Part shown: positions 41,510 to 50,147 of the stretch, piece after piece
Layout: each line of letters opens with the position of its first letter
Position numbering within the stretch: the first letter of the stretch is position 1
Assembly (NCBI RefSeq): GCF_029028005.1
Contig: NZ_JAOTPO010000007.1
Span: forward strand, 1-64,000
From: Alkalihalobacterium chitinilyticum
GTDB lineage: Bacteria; Bacillota; Bacilli; Bacillales; Bacillaceae_F
DNA length: 64,000 nucleotides
Direction of reading: 5' to 3'
The notes under the pieces: generated by a model
Database searches by the model: none
What the model saw: the letters and a program-made list of their open reading frames with translations, nothing else
Told to the model about the DNA's origin: nothing
Translations under genes and position numbers: made by a program

Positions 41510-41956
41510 CTATTCTTCAGTTGGGTTTAAGAATTGATTTATTTTATTCTTGCCGAGTTCTTTTAACGCGTCAATATCTTCGGGAGAGAAGCGTTCTTTT
41601 ATGGTCGCTTTCAATTCCTCAATCTCCTCTCCTGATAAACCGCTTCCTACTTTTTCGGCAATCGAGAGAAGTTCTGTCATTGAAAACTCTTCCATTACTT
41701 TAGTGATTGCTTCATCTTTTGATAACGGCTTGTCTGTTGCTGCTAATTGCTGATCTTCTTCCGTTTTTACATGATAGGTGTCGTATGTTTCGAGTTGATC
41801 TAGAGAAATTCCTTCTTTCGTCTCATTATCCAACCACTTTTCCGTAAGATATTTCCCTTCTTCGAAAAAATGCTGTTCTGCCATTAGGTTTTTTTCGAAA
41901 TTGGTACCGGTTAGAATGAAGAGCCCAAGGAAAGCGAATAAAATAATTCGTAACAT
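41510..41956 (-). CDS. Small exported helical protein of unknown function
   Basis: The 148-residue product begins MLRIILFAFLGLFILTGTNF, a signal peptide or membrane anchor. The rest is acidic and helical (SKDEAITKVMEEFSMTELLS, GLSGEEIEELKATIKERFSP, DIDALKELGKNKINQFLNP). I chose ATG 41956, which follows AGGGGTGACAACA; the frame is open to 42037 but without a better site. The Leu/Glu pattern near the end suggests a helical hairpin. No family was recognised. It is followed at a distance by the lipoprotein genes on the same strand. Confidence 0.65.
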   Translation of the reverse strand: MLRIILFAFLGLFILTGTNFEKNLMAEQHFFEEGKYLTEKWLDNETKEGISLDQLETYDTYHVKTEEDQQLAATDKPLSKDEAITKVMEEFSMTELLSIAEKVGSGLSGEEIEELKATIKERFSPEDIDALKELGKNKINQFLNPTEE

Positions 41957-42231
41957 TGTTGTCACCCCTGTTATGTTGGTTAAAAAGTCTTGACTGAACT
42001 TGTAATTAACTTCGTCGTTGGCTTCTAGTTTCGACATGTATTGGAGAAGACATACATTGGTGAAAGGTTTCAGCCGTTACAAGGGTGGCATATAAAAGAA
42101 TAGATATGCTTTCTTTTATAGTAGGGAGAGGTAAGGTAGCATTAAACGTCTCTTACATATCCTATAAAACTTCAGGGATGAAACTTATTGCTTGCATAGT
42201 TTATTTTAGTAGTCTACAAAGCTCTTTATGA

Positions 42232-42282
42232 TTGGGAGTCTCAACCCACTAGAATAAACATTACCGCTACAGACTCCGCTTT
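42232..42282 (+). repeat. Family C REP-like element
   Basis: GGGAGTCTCAACCCACTAGA is followed by ATAAACATTACCGCTACAGA and CTCCGC. It ends at the 3' end of the lipoprotein gene at 42282. The rest of 41957-42231 has no recognisable feature. Confidence 0.55.
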
Positions 42283-43328
42283 TAATAGGTAGCCTCAATA
42301 AAGGTACTTGCGATATGATCGGTAACAGGGCCATATTGCTCTTGTTTGCTTGCAGGATAACTAATAATAAACGAATTAAACGTACTGTCGTTAAAGAAGA
42401 ACTTCTTATATATAGTCGTCCCGTATTCATTATAGGAGATTACATACCAATCTTCTGTGAGCCTTTGGTAACCAATCGGGGCAGATATATTAACTATATC
42501 TTCATAATAATAGGTTTCAATCGTTTCCCCACTATCAATAACGTTGGTATGCCCGCCAAAGGCTACGATTTCTAACTCATTATTGTAAAATCTTGCACCG
42601 TCACCGTTTGTTGGAGGAGGCGCCATCGTTAAGTCACTAGGATATTGAATCGAGAAGCTAAACCGTGCATTTTGATAAACTTGATAAGAAACTTGTTTTT
42701 TCGCAGCTTCTTCTATTTTAGCTTCTTCCTGTTTTAAAGCCTCTTCTTTTTTCTTTTGTTCTGCTTTTTGCTTAGCTTCGTCTTTTTCCTGTGAAAAGAG
42801 TTCGAGCTGTTCTTTTAACCGTGTTATTTCAGTTTGATAGGGTGATAAAATGTCATTTGAATTAATATTTTCCTCTAAAAGTTCTATTTCTTTCTTGATC
42901 TTATGATAATTTTCTTCAATGTTAAGACTTTTAACTTGTTCTAGTTTTTCTTCAAAATGAGAGACTATTTGTTTTTTGGATTGAATTTGTTTCTCTAATT
43001 TTCTTGCTTCCTCCTGAAGTGATTTCAACCCCTTTTTTTGGTTAATAACAATTGAAAGTGAATTAATGGCTTTTTCGAACTCCCATTGATCGGCGGCTTC
43101 AATAGCATTAGCCATCTCTTTTGCCTGTTCATAGTATGCGGAAGCTTGTTCATCGTTTGCCTTCTCTTTCAAAGCCAGTTCAAAATAGAGTGCTGCCTTA
43201 TGATAGTCTTTTTCTGCTAAGCTCTCTATCCCTTGATCCATAGCCTTTTGATATTCCTGGTTTGAACATGCAGAAAGAGTGATTAAAGCTAGCAGAACAA
43301 TAAATTGAATGAATATACGTTTTATCAT
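42282..43328 (-). CDS. Lipoprotein with TPR, coiled coil and PsbP-like domain
   Basis: The 348-residue product has lipobox LSAC. Residues 25-85 are TPR-like (GIESLAEKDYHKAALYFELA). A charged coiled coil with KQKAEQKKKEEALKQEEAKI covers about 100-210. The C-terminal 130 residues (YQNARFSFSIQYPSDLTMAP; NSFIISYPASKQEQYGPVTD) match the PsbP-like/DUF fold of Bacillus lipoproteins that start with a short Y-x-N-x-R-F-x-F-S-I-x-Y-P motif. It should sit on the outer membrane face. Function unknown. Confidence 0.8.
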   Translation of the reverse strand: MIKRIFIQFIVLLALITLSACSNQEYQKAMDQGIESLAEKDYHKAALYFELALKEKANDEQASAYYEQAKEMANAIEAADQWEFEKAINSLSIVINQKKGLKSLQEEARKLEKQIQSKKQIVSHFEEKLEQVKSLNIEENYHKIKKEIELLEENINSNDILSPYQTEITRLKEQLELFSQEKDEAKQKAEQKKKEEALKQEEAKIEEAAKKQVSYQVYQNARFSFSIQYPSDLTMAPPPTNGDGARFYNNELEIVAFGGHTNVIDSGETIETYYYEDIVNISAPIGYQRLTEDWYVISYNEYGTTIYKKFFFNDSTFNSFIISYPASKQEQYGPVTDHIASTFIEATY

Positions 43329-43564
43329 ATTATTCGGTCCTTTTCATTTTTGAATTTTACATAATGGGTGTCTGCCCCTAATCTCAATTTAAAACGTTTT
43401 ATAGTTTGCAATACTATTATAGCAAAATAAAGGTTATCTGCATCAAAGAAATAGGATATTAGTCTTATGTGGTGAGGGGGCATTTGAGGATAGAAGTGAG
43501 TATAAGATAATAAGAAAAAGGGGTTACCCATTATTTGGCAGCCCCTTCTTTCTTGAACATTTGC

Positions 43565-44830
43565 TTATCGACTTGAAAGTGTCACGGTAAAGATTTCGTC
43601 ACTGTTTCGAATTTCTATTGCCAGTTCATAAATCCCGGTTTCATAAAACAACAATTCCGTATCAATGTATCGTTCGTCTATCATTTGACGATCCGGTTGA
43701 CCTAGTGTGTCAATGAGGGTATTAACATCACCGGCAATCAGCTCACCTCTCAGGACAAGGACGATTACATCGTCTTCACCGGTGAAGTATGTAGAATACC
43801 CTACATGATTGAAGAAATGAGTTGCTACACCACCGATCATATCGTTACTCTCGATTGGTTCCCCTTTTTCAGCAACAATCGTTTCGTAACTTGTCCCTAA
43901 TGGAAACTTAGCTGTTGGAAGAAGGCCTTGTTCAGCAAGTGTAAGCCATTCACGGGTAACCGGAATAAATGCATACGGGAAATGGAAGGATGTATCACTA
44001 TTCCACTGATGATATAAATCTTGACCGAAATTAAATCCGTCATAATAGGTTCCATCGTTGTATACTTTTTGATCAATTAAGTTTAATGCTAGTGTTTCCC
44101 CTTCAAGCTCCCACGTATTAAAGACCCATCCATGTCCTATGTCTGTTTCGTGATTTAAATAATCAACAGTTTGAAAGCGTCCATCTCCAATATTCTTAAA
44201 TTGTCCACCAAATAAACTGATCCAATGATCTGTTGGTGTAACGGATTGAAGTTGACCATTCTGTATAGTAAAAAGGTGGACAGAATTCACGTTTGTCGCT
44301 TCTCTTTGATAGAGAACTAGAATATCTCTACCATCTGGATGAGAAGAAATGTAGGCCATCTCTACGCCTTCATTAAAAGTCTGTGAAAAGCCTTCTTCTG
44401 TGTAAAAAAGAGATAGATGCTCTTGTTTCACCCCGTAGTCACTGCCATCTTCTGATACATAAAGGTTATAAAAACCTGAATAAAAGATGTCTCCCTCTGA
44501 TCCTTGAAAAGAAGGGGCATCTAGAGTGCCGCGTTGTTCATCTTCAGCGTATATATGTATTTGATAAGTCTCATTATGGTCATCACGCATCGAAAGGGCA
44601 AATCGACTGTTTGCACCTAGGACATCGAGACTTTCGGTTTCGACATTGGCGTGAGGTTCGTTTTTTGCTGTGTTTTCTTCTGGCTCCACTTCCGCTTCTT
44701 CTGCTTGTTTCTCTTGTTCTACTTGTTCTTTTTCCTCAGTTGAAAGACTCGCAGCTTGATCGTCAGACTGACACCCTGTCAGGAGTAGGAAACCAAGAAT
44801 AAGAGAACTCATCATAATAGATAATTTCAT
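43565..44830 (-). CDS. Lipoprotein with DUF4309-like C-terminal part
   Basis: The 421-residue product has lipobox LTGC and a Glu-rich linker (EEKEQVEQEKQAEEAEVEPE). Residues 70-280 form a beta-rich region (DVLGANSRFALSMRDDHNET, ILVLYQREATNVNSVHLFTI). Residues about 300-421 (FPLGTSYETIVAEKGEPIES; VNTLIDTLGQPDRQM) resemble DUF4309, found in exported bacillar proteins with a PLG-T-x-E-x-I motif. It lies 230 bases from the other lipoprotein gene. Function is unknown. The start ATG follows AGAGGTG. Confidence 0.75.
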   Translation of the reverse strand: MKLSIMMSSLILGFLLLTGCQSDDQAASLSTEEKEQVEQEKQAEEAEVEPEENTAKNEPHANVETESLDVLGANSRFALSMRDDHNETYQIHIYAEDEQRGTLDAPSFQGSEGDIFYSGFYNLYVSEDGSDYGVKQEHLSLFYTEEGFSQTFNEGVEMAYISSHPDGRDILVLYQREATNVNSVHLFTIQNGQLQSVTPTDHWISLFGGQFKNIGDGRFQTVDYLNHETDIGHGWVFNTWELEGETLALNLIDQKVYNDGTYYDGFNFGQDLYHQWNSDTSFHFPYAFIPVTREWLTLAEQGLLPTAKFPLGTSYETIVAEKGEPIESNDMIGGVATHFFNHVGYSTYFTGEDDVIVLVLRGELIAGDVNTLIDTLGQPDRQMIDERYIDTELLFYETGIYELAIEIRNSDEIFTVTLSSR

Positions 44831-44930
44831 AACATCACCTCTAGTAGTTTTTTACCATTTAATGATACAGGATTGATATAGAGAAATCATTACATTATAT
44901 AGAAAACAAGGCGGTTTCTCCCTGTGCGAA

Positions 44931-44976
44931 GTGTCGAATTTTGACTGGTGGGGTCGAGAAATCGATAAATGAGGTG
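44931..44976 (+). repeat. Conserved leader of 21-bp array 5
   Basis: GTGTCGAATTTTGACTG, a variable GTGG, GTCGAGAAATCGATAAA and TGAGGTG. It matches 20252-20299 and 48541-48586. Confidence 0.8.
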
Positions 44977-45110
44977 AAGTTGAAAATAAATCATGCAAAG
45001 TTGAAAATAAATCATGCAAAGTTGAAAATAAAACGGTAGAAGTTGAAAATAAAATGGCCAAAGTTGAGAAATTAACTGGCCAAAATTAAAAATAAACCAC
45101 CAAAATTAAA
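44977..45110 (+). repeat. 21-bp tandem array 5 (about 6 units)
   Basis: The variable parts are TCATGCA, TCATGCA, ACGGTAG, ATGGCCA and ACTGGCC, after which the cores decay to AAAATTAAAAATAAA. TCATGCA recurs in array 6. A hairpin AAGAGAAAGC-TATTCT-GCTTTCTCTT follows at 45112-45137. From there to 45528 no gene is seen. Confidence 0.85.
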
Positions 45111-45111
45111 A

Positions 45112-45137
45112 AAGAGAAAGCTATTCTGCTTTCTCTT
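45112..45137. terminator. Hairpin after array 5
   Basis: AAGAGAAAGC and GCTTTCTCTT form a perfect 10-bp stem with a 6-base loop. It resembles the hairpin that follows array 4 at 20408. Confidence 0.6.
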
Positions 45138-45528
45138 CCCCCATGATTTTTCCAAAATAGCTCCCATTCGAAGGAACACGTTTAAATATCCGAAATCAGG
45201 ATATTCTTCATAGAGGAAAAGGAGGAGCATGTGGCCACTAAAATAATAAAACAATGGGGAACAATATGTTCCTAGAAGGCGTAGTGTGTATTCTCCGCTT
45301 TTTGTTTATCCACACTAGTCTCCCGTAATTCTATTTTCCGTTAAAAACGTTGAAAGGCGCAGCAAGCCCAGAAGACAGGCTAGATAGTGAGCAAAAGATT
45401 GTTCCCTCCCTTAAAAACGTCTGTATAAGTGAGCGAAGTTAATGCTTTCAAAAAGAAAGCCCCCATTGTTAGAGTGTATCTAAACAAATGGGGGGGCACT
45501 ACATAATGGAGGTCAGGCTGATGTTGTA

Positions 45529-47214
45529 TTATTCCTCAGTATCATCAGTATTGTCATCTGGTTCAATAACTGGGTCAGTAATTTTGTACGTAATCGTATT
45601 TCTGCTGTCATATTTTTTATTGGAGTTTTTATTCTTAATTTCTACTCTTAATTTGTAACTTCCTGAGGTTGTCGGTTTCCAATTTACCTCGTTCGTTGGG
45701 CTGTAGTCTTGTAAAATGGTCCAGGTTTCCCCGTTACTTACTGAAAATCTAAACAGGTGTTCTCCTTGTTTCGTCGCTTCTGCTGTTAGTTTGATGTTCG
45801 TATTTGTTTCACTTGGTGTAGTTTGGTCTGTCGAGAACGACTTGAGTACTGATGGTTCATAGATTGTAAACCTCATAGATTTTTCTTGATCGAATTTTTT
45901 CTTCGATGATTTGTGTTTGACTTGAGCTTTAATTCGATATGAGCCTGGTTTCGTTGGTTTCCAGTTGAGCTTATTATTAGACGAATAGTCTTGCAGCGTT
46001 CTCCACTTTTGACCGTCGTGAATCAGATACTTCGTTAAGTTATTTGAGCTGTTGTTCGACCTCGTTGTCACAATAATGTCAGTGTTAATAGGTTGTTTAG
46101 AACCTTTATTTGCAGATACTGAACGAATGTTTGCTGGTTTGTATATTCTATAGTTGATTGTTCTCTCATGGTCAAACTTCTTTTTAGATTGTTTATGTTT
46201 GACTTGAACCTTCACTTTATAGTTTCCAGATTTTGTTGGTTTCCATTTCAGTTTGTTACTTGATGAATAGCCCTGTACTGTTCTCCACTTGTTTCCATCG
46301 TAGACTTGGAACCTATATAGGTTGTTTTTACTAGAATTAGAAGTAGCAGTGAAAGTCACAGTCGAGTTAGAAGGCTGCGGACTCACTTTATTAGCCTTTA
46401 CGGATCTAACTTTTGCCCCTTGAAAGACCGTATAATTGATGATTTTTTGATCTTCAAAACTCTTCTTCGAGCCTCTGTTTTTAACATCTACTCGTATTTT
46501 GTATTTACCAGGTTTGTCAGGTTTCCAGTTTACTGTTTTTGATGATGAATAATTCCGTATGGTTGTCCACTTCTTACCATCATGAATAGAAAATCTATAC
46601 ATCGGATTATTACCAGTTGAAAGGTTGGCCGTCACTTTCACTCTTGTATTAGCAGGCTGAGGTGAAACTTTATCGACTCTAACATTCTTTAATTTACTTT
46701 CAATGATATATCCATTATTTTTAGCGATCGTATTAAATGATTGTTTTGAATTGGTTATTACAACAGGAGTATTTACTTTCACCTGATTAAACAACCACCT
46801 GACTTCTTCATTGTGCATTCGAATACAGCCTGCGCTGGCATAGGTTCCTATGGACTTTGCGTTATTATTACCGTGGATTGCGTAGGTAGTACCATAGGTT
46901 CCGCGAGCATTTAAACCTAACCAGCGATCACCAAGCGGATTGCGCGGATCGCCACCGCGTATATTATCTTTATAATAAGGACGGTTAACTATTTTATTTA
47001 CAATTTTAAATTTACCCTCAGGTGTTAATGATGGATTTCTTCCAGTAGCGACACTAAATGTCCTTACTAATTTTCCATTATTATAAAAAGCTAATTGATT
47101 CGTAGCTTTATTGATAATAATGAGTTGATTATGACTAGATGCTTCTGTTGGAAAATTCCATGATAGAAAACTGACTAATAGTACAAATATGATGGCTATG
47201 GCACTCTTTTTCAT
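45529..47214 (-). CDS. Secreted L,D-transpeptidase (YkuD) with four C-terminal repeats
   Basis: The 561-residue product has a signal peptide and a YkuD domain (residues 30-155) with NPSLTPEGKFKIVNK, YAIHGNNNAKSIGTYASAGC and IRMHNEEVRWLF (catalytic Cys in the SAGCIRM motif). Four repeats of about 88 residues follow (about 175-550). Each contains a QP-N or SETN start, a FxxHDGxKWxTxxxYSSxxxxxWKP-like core and a GxYxIRVxVK end, similar to triple-tyrosine/Ig-like domains. It should make 3-3 cross-links or attach proteins in the wall; the repeats may bind wall polymer or hold the enzyme at a distance. It ends in an acidic tail. Confidence 0.9.
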   Translation of the reverse strand: MKKSAIAIIFVLLVSFLSWNFPTEASSHNQLIIINKATNQLAFYNNGKLVRTFSVATGRNPSLTPEGKFKIVNKIVNRPYYKDNIRGGDPRNPLGDRWLGLNARGTYGTTYAIHGNNNAKSIGTYASAGCIRMHNEEVRWLFNQVKVNTPVVITNSKQSFNTIAKNNGYIIESKLKNVRVDKVSPQPANTRVKVTANLSTGNNPMYRFSIHDGKKWTTIRNYSSSKTVNWKPDKPGKYKIRVDVKNRGSKKSFEDQKIINYTVFQGAKVRSVKANKVSPQPSNSTVTFTATSNSSKNNLYRFQVYDGNKWRTVQGYSSSNKLKWKPTKSGNYKVKVQVKHKQSKKKFDHERTINYRIYKPANIRSVSANKGSKQPINTDIIVTTRSNNSSNNLTKYLIHDGQKWRTLQDYSSNNKLNWKPTKPGSYRIKAQVKHKSSKKKFDQEKSMRFTIYEPSVLKSFSTDQTTPSETNTNIKLTAEATKQGEHLFRFSVSNGETWTILQDYSPTNEVNWKPTTSGSYKLRVEIKNKNSNKKYDSRNTITYKITDPVIEPDDNTDDTEE

Positions 47215-47513
47215 TATACTCCCCCTTGTTCTAGTAAATATGTAATAGATTTATAGATAGTATAATTATACATAAAAATTACTATAAAAATGTAAAAATG
47301 TGGGGAGGTTATGGAAAAGATTTCGACACTTTTAGAGGTTATTTAAACGCTTTTAAAAGAGTTATAAATGTACAAGAGAAAAATACGGGATTTACTACGT
47401 AAAATTGTGGAGTAGAACCTATTTTTGAAATGATATTAAATCAAGTTAGATCTAGCAGGAGTTCCGTTTATTTTGTGGAATTTAATTTTATAGAAAAAAG
47501 AAGGAGGAAAAAA

Positions 47514-48482
47514 GTGAAACTAAAGCAACGCCAACTACCTCTATCTATTCAAAAGCTGCAGGCCCTGCAACGCCGTATCCCCCAGCATCATCCTAAACAG
47601 CCAGCAATAAAAGAAAGCCTGGCAAAGAGACTTGCTGGATACAAGGGGGAACAGTCGATAGAGTATCCTTTGAGCTTTCTCTCAGGCAAAGACTTCTTTT
47701 TATTAAATGATGTCAGGCTCTATGACTCAAAGCATTACTTTCAGATGGACAGCTTATTATTATCAAGGAAATGTTTGATTATTTTAGAAGTGAAGAACAT
47801 GAAAGGAATTTTATATTTTGATACAACCTTCCATCAATTAATCCGAACGTTAGATGGAAAGCAAGAAGCCTTTCCTGATCCACTTTTACAGGTGAAACGT
47901 CAAGAACAGCAGTTAAAAAAATGGCTAGAGATTCACCAACTCCCACAATTACCGCTCCTCTCATTAGTAGTGATTAGTAACCCCAACACGATCATCCAAT
48001 CCACCCCTGGAAACAAGGAAGTTGCCGAAAAAGTGATCCGCAGCGAATTTCTCCCAACGAAAATTAATATACTTCAGCAAAAGTTGCAAGAAGAAGTAGT
48101 AACAGATAAAGAACTTAAGAAACTTACTCGGAAGATCGAAAAGCACCTATCTCCACTCGATAAAGCGATACTTGAACAGTTTGAACTAACAAAGGATGAT
48201 TTGATCAAAGGCGTTTTTTGTCCTGCATGTGGTCACCTTCCTCTTAGAAGAGAGTATGGTACGTGGTACTGCCCCCATTGCTCCAGCAAACATAAAGATG
48301 CGCATATTTCCTCGATAAAAGATTATCAACTCCTCATTGGTCCAACGTTTACGAATAGCATGATGCGAGATTTTTTACAGATATCCTCAACATCTTTAAT
48401 GACTAGGTTACTTCAAGCAATGAATCTTTCTTACTCAGGAGAGAGAAAAGATAGAGTCTACCGATTACCGAAAGAGTACTAG
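47514..48482 (+). CDS. NERD-domain protein with C-terminal zinc ribbon
   Basis: The 322-residue product has a nuclease-related NERD domain (about residues 45-170: YKGEQSIEYPLSFLSGKDFF, LNDVRLYDSKHYFQMDSLLL, LIILEVKNMKGILYFD). The E-x-K of ILEVKN is the likely catalytic motif. A zinc ribbon CPACG..CPHC lies near residue 245. Start GTG 47514 has AAGGAGG six bases before it; upstream in-frame codons lack a site. NERD proteins are common in bacilli and presumed to act on DNA, but no role is established. It is a single gene, and a 21-bp array follows. Confidence 0.85.
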   Translation: MKLKQRQLPLSIQKLQALQRRIPQHHPKQPAIKESLAKRLAGYKGEQSIEYPLSFLSGKDFFLLNDVRLYDSKHYFQMDSLLLSRKCLIILEVKNMKGILYFDTTFHQLIRTLDGKQEAFPDPLLQVKRQEQQLKKWLEIHQLPQLPLLSLVVISNPNTIIQSTPGNKEVAEKVIRSEFLPTKINILQQKLQEEVVTDKELKKLTRKIEKHLSPLDKAILEQFELTKDDLIKGVFCPACGHLPLRREYGTWYCPHCSSKHKDAHISSIKDYQLLIGPTFTNSMMRDFLQISSTSLMTRLLQAMNLSYSGERKDRVYRLPKEY

Positions 48483-48540
48483 TTTCGGTACACTTGGCAT
48501 GGGCAGGTGCTTGAAAAGGTACGTGCGACGGGCTGTGTGT

Positions 48541-48586
48541 GTGTCGAATTTTGACTGAACAGGTCGAGAAATCGATAAACAAGGCA
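48541..48586 (+). repeat. Conserved leader of 21-bp array 6
   Basis: GTGTCGAATTTTGACTG, then AACAGGTCGAGAAATCGATA and AACAAGGC. It matches the leaders at 20252 and 44931. Confidence 0.8.
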
Positions 48587-48628
48587 AAGTTGAAAATAAA
48601 TCATGCAAAGTTGAAAATAAACCGCTGT
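48587..48628 (+). repeat. 21-bp array 6 (2 units)
   Basis: The shortest array: AAGTTGAAAATAAA-TCATGCA and AAGTTGAAAATAAA-CCGCTGT. TCATGCA is the same variable part as in array 5. No terminator hairpin follows. Confidence 0.8.
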
Positions 48629-48891
48629 AATCTCTAGAAAAAACCAATATTTGATAGGGGAATGAGCTTCTTTTCAATCCCTTAACTTGAAATTGTTCAT
48701 TCCTCCTACGTTTCTGTTAACTTTCTAGAGCCTGCGATAGTAAGAAATGAAAAATTAAAGGATCAAAGACCTGAAAACAAGCAATAAAGTCAGACATTGT
48801 CGTAAAAAAATGTATCTTCTCAACATGTTTCGCCTTACTTCAAAAGTAAAATTTGGTAAAGTATATGAAAACGATTACAGAGGTGAATAAG

Positions 48892-49077
48892 ATGTCCTTT
48901 GAGTTGGTGCTAGATGCGATACTAGGTAAGAGAGAGTTGTTCCATGTTATTGACTGTACTATATGCGGCCACGAAGAAATTTACTATGTTGAGCCCGAGT
49001 CGAAACAACAAATAGGGAAAGCTTGTTCACATTGTGGGTTTGTTCAGAAATTTGAGTTCGATCATCAGAAAGAATAA
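48892..49077 (+). CDS. Small zinc-ribbon protein
   Basis: The 61-residue product starts MSFELVLDAILGKRELFHVI and has two Cys pairs, CTICG and CSHCG, 22 residues apart, which form a likely zinc ribbon. ATG 48892 follows GAGGTGAATAAG. The short size suits a regulator or adaptor; no named family was recognised. A terminator follows at 49112. Confidence 0.65.
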   Translation: MSFELVLDAILGKRELFHVIDCTICGHEEIYYVEPESKQQIGKACSHCGFVQKFEFDHQKE

Positions 49078-49111
49078 TGTTCCTTTACCTTATCTCCAAG
49101 ACTTTTCCGTT

Positions 49112-49148
49112 AAAAAAGTAGGTTAATGGTTAATGACCTACTTTTTTA
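49112..49148 (+). terminator. Terminator after the zinc-ribbon gene
   Basis: AAAAAAGTAGGT and ACCTACTTTTTT form a 12-bp stem with flanking A and T tracts. Confidence 0.75.
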
Positions 49149-49340
49149 GTTGGGAGTTTTCTCCTCACCTCCTCTCGTCGGTCCTCCAATCCTGCTCTTT
49201 TCTACTTCAGAAACTCTTAAAGTATGATCAATTATCTGATAGAGCTGTGCTAATTCTAGCTAAAGCGTTAAAATATAAGTCGATGACCTGATTATCTAAA
49301 AGGTCAAATCTTAGCAGCATCGTAAGGAGTTAATAATTAC

Positions 49341-49787
49341 ATGGCTAAATGGTTTTCCTGGACAGCTGTGATCGCATGGATGGCGCTGATTTTTTATTTG
49401 TCGCATCAACCAGCAACAGTGTCTAGCGAGTTAAGTTCAGAAGTTACAGAGGTCATCATAGAAATCATTGAAACAGTTGCTCCGAATACTCAATTTGAGT
49501 TCGGTAACTTAAATCATCTTGTGAGAAAAAATGCTCACTTTTTCGCTTACTTGGTCCTCGGACTGCTGACGATCAACGCCTTAAGAAGAAGTGGGAGCAC
49601 AGGATATCGAAGTATAGGAGTAGCGCTAGTCATATGTATACTCTACGCCATCACAGATGAAGTGCATCAACTATTTATACCCGGCCGTTCCGGAGAGGTG
49701 CGAGACGTACTCATCGACACTGCAGGTGCGAGTGTTGGAATTGGCTTGTATTGGCTGTTCAGCAGGTTGAGGCAAAAAGTTGCCTAG
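49341..49787 (+). CDS. VanZ-family membrane protein
   Basis: The 148-residue product has four membrane helices and the VanZ signatures FYLSHQPAT near the start, LVRKNAHFFAYLVLGLL (about residue 60) and ITDEVHQLFIPGRSGEVRDV (about 110). VanZ relatives contribute low-level glycopeptide tolerance in some bacteria, but for chromosomal copies in bacilli the role is unknown. The ATG follows GTAAGGAG. It is a single gene. Confidence 0.9.
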   Translation: MAKWFSWTAVIAWMALIFYLSHQPATVSSELSSEVTEVIIEIIETVAPNTQFEFGNLNHLVRKNAHFFAYLVLGLLTINALRRSGSTGYRSIGVALVICILYAITDEVHQLFIPGRSGEVRDVLIDTAGASVGIGLYWLFSRLRQKVA

Positions 49788-50147
49788 TGGGCATAGTATT
49801 CATAGACTGATCTGTCTATATTAGGCAATTTGCAATAGTACTTATGCAAAGCCGGCGCTCATAGTGTAGAACACATTCCTACTCCCATGAGAATTTCTTC
49901 ACATTTATTAGAATATATAAGTGCAACTTAAGAATATTGTCGATTGAGAGAAAGAATATTACAATAGGGTTAGAAATCCAGCTTCCCTTAAAAAGTAAGG
50001 CATACTAATTTAGTGTATTGGAATTTGGTTTGATTAAAAAGCGACATATTTCGTTACTTCTACAAAAGAAGCTGACGTTTATACGAGAACGTGTATATTT
50101 TATCCCCCCAAAAAATACAGACAGGTTTAACATATGGAGGTCAAAAA
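49788..50147. other. Intergenic stretch before ugd
   Basis: AT-rich DNA of 360 bases. TATATTAGG motifs and GGAGG just before the ugd start are visible; I cannot support any other feature. Confidence 0.4.

Noticed and set aside
10614-48628. CRISPR array interpretation of the 21-bp repeats
   Set aside because: The constant part is only 14 bases and the variable part 7, the same variable parts recur, there is no cas gene, and the arrays are short and many. CRISPR repeats and spacers are each about 25-40 bases.
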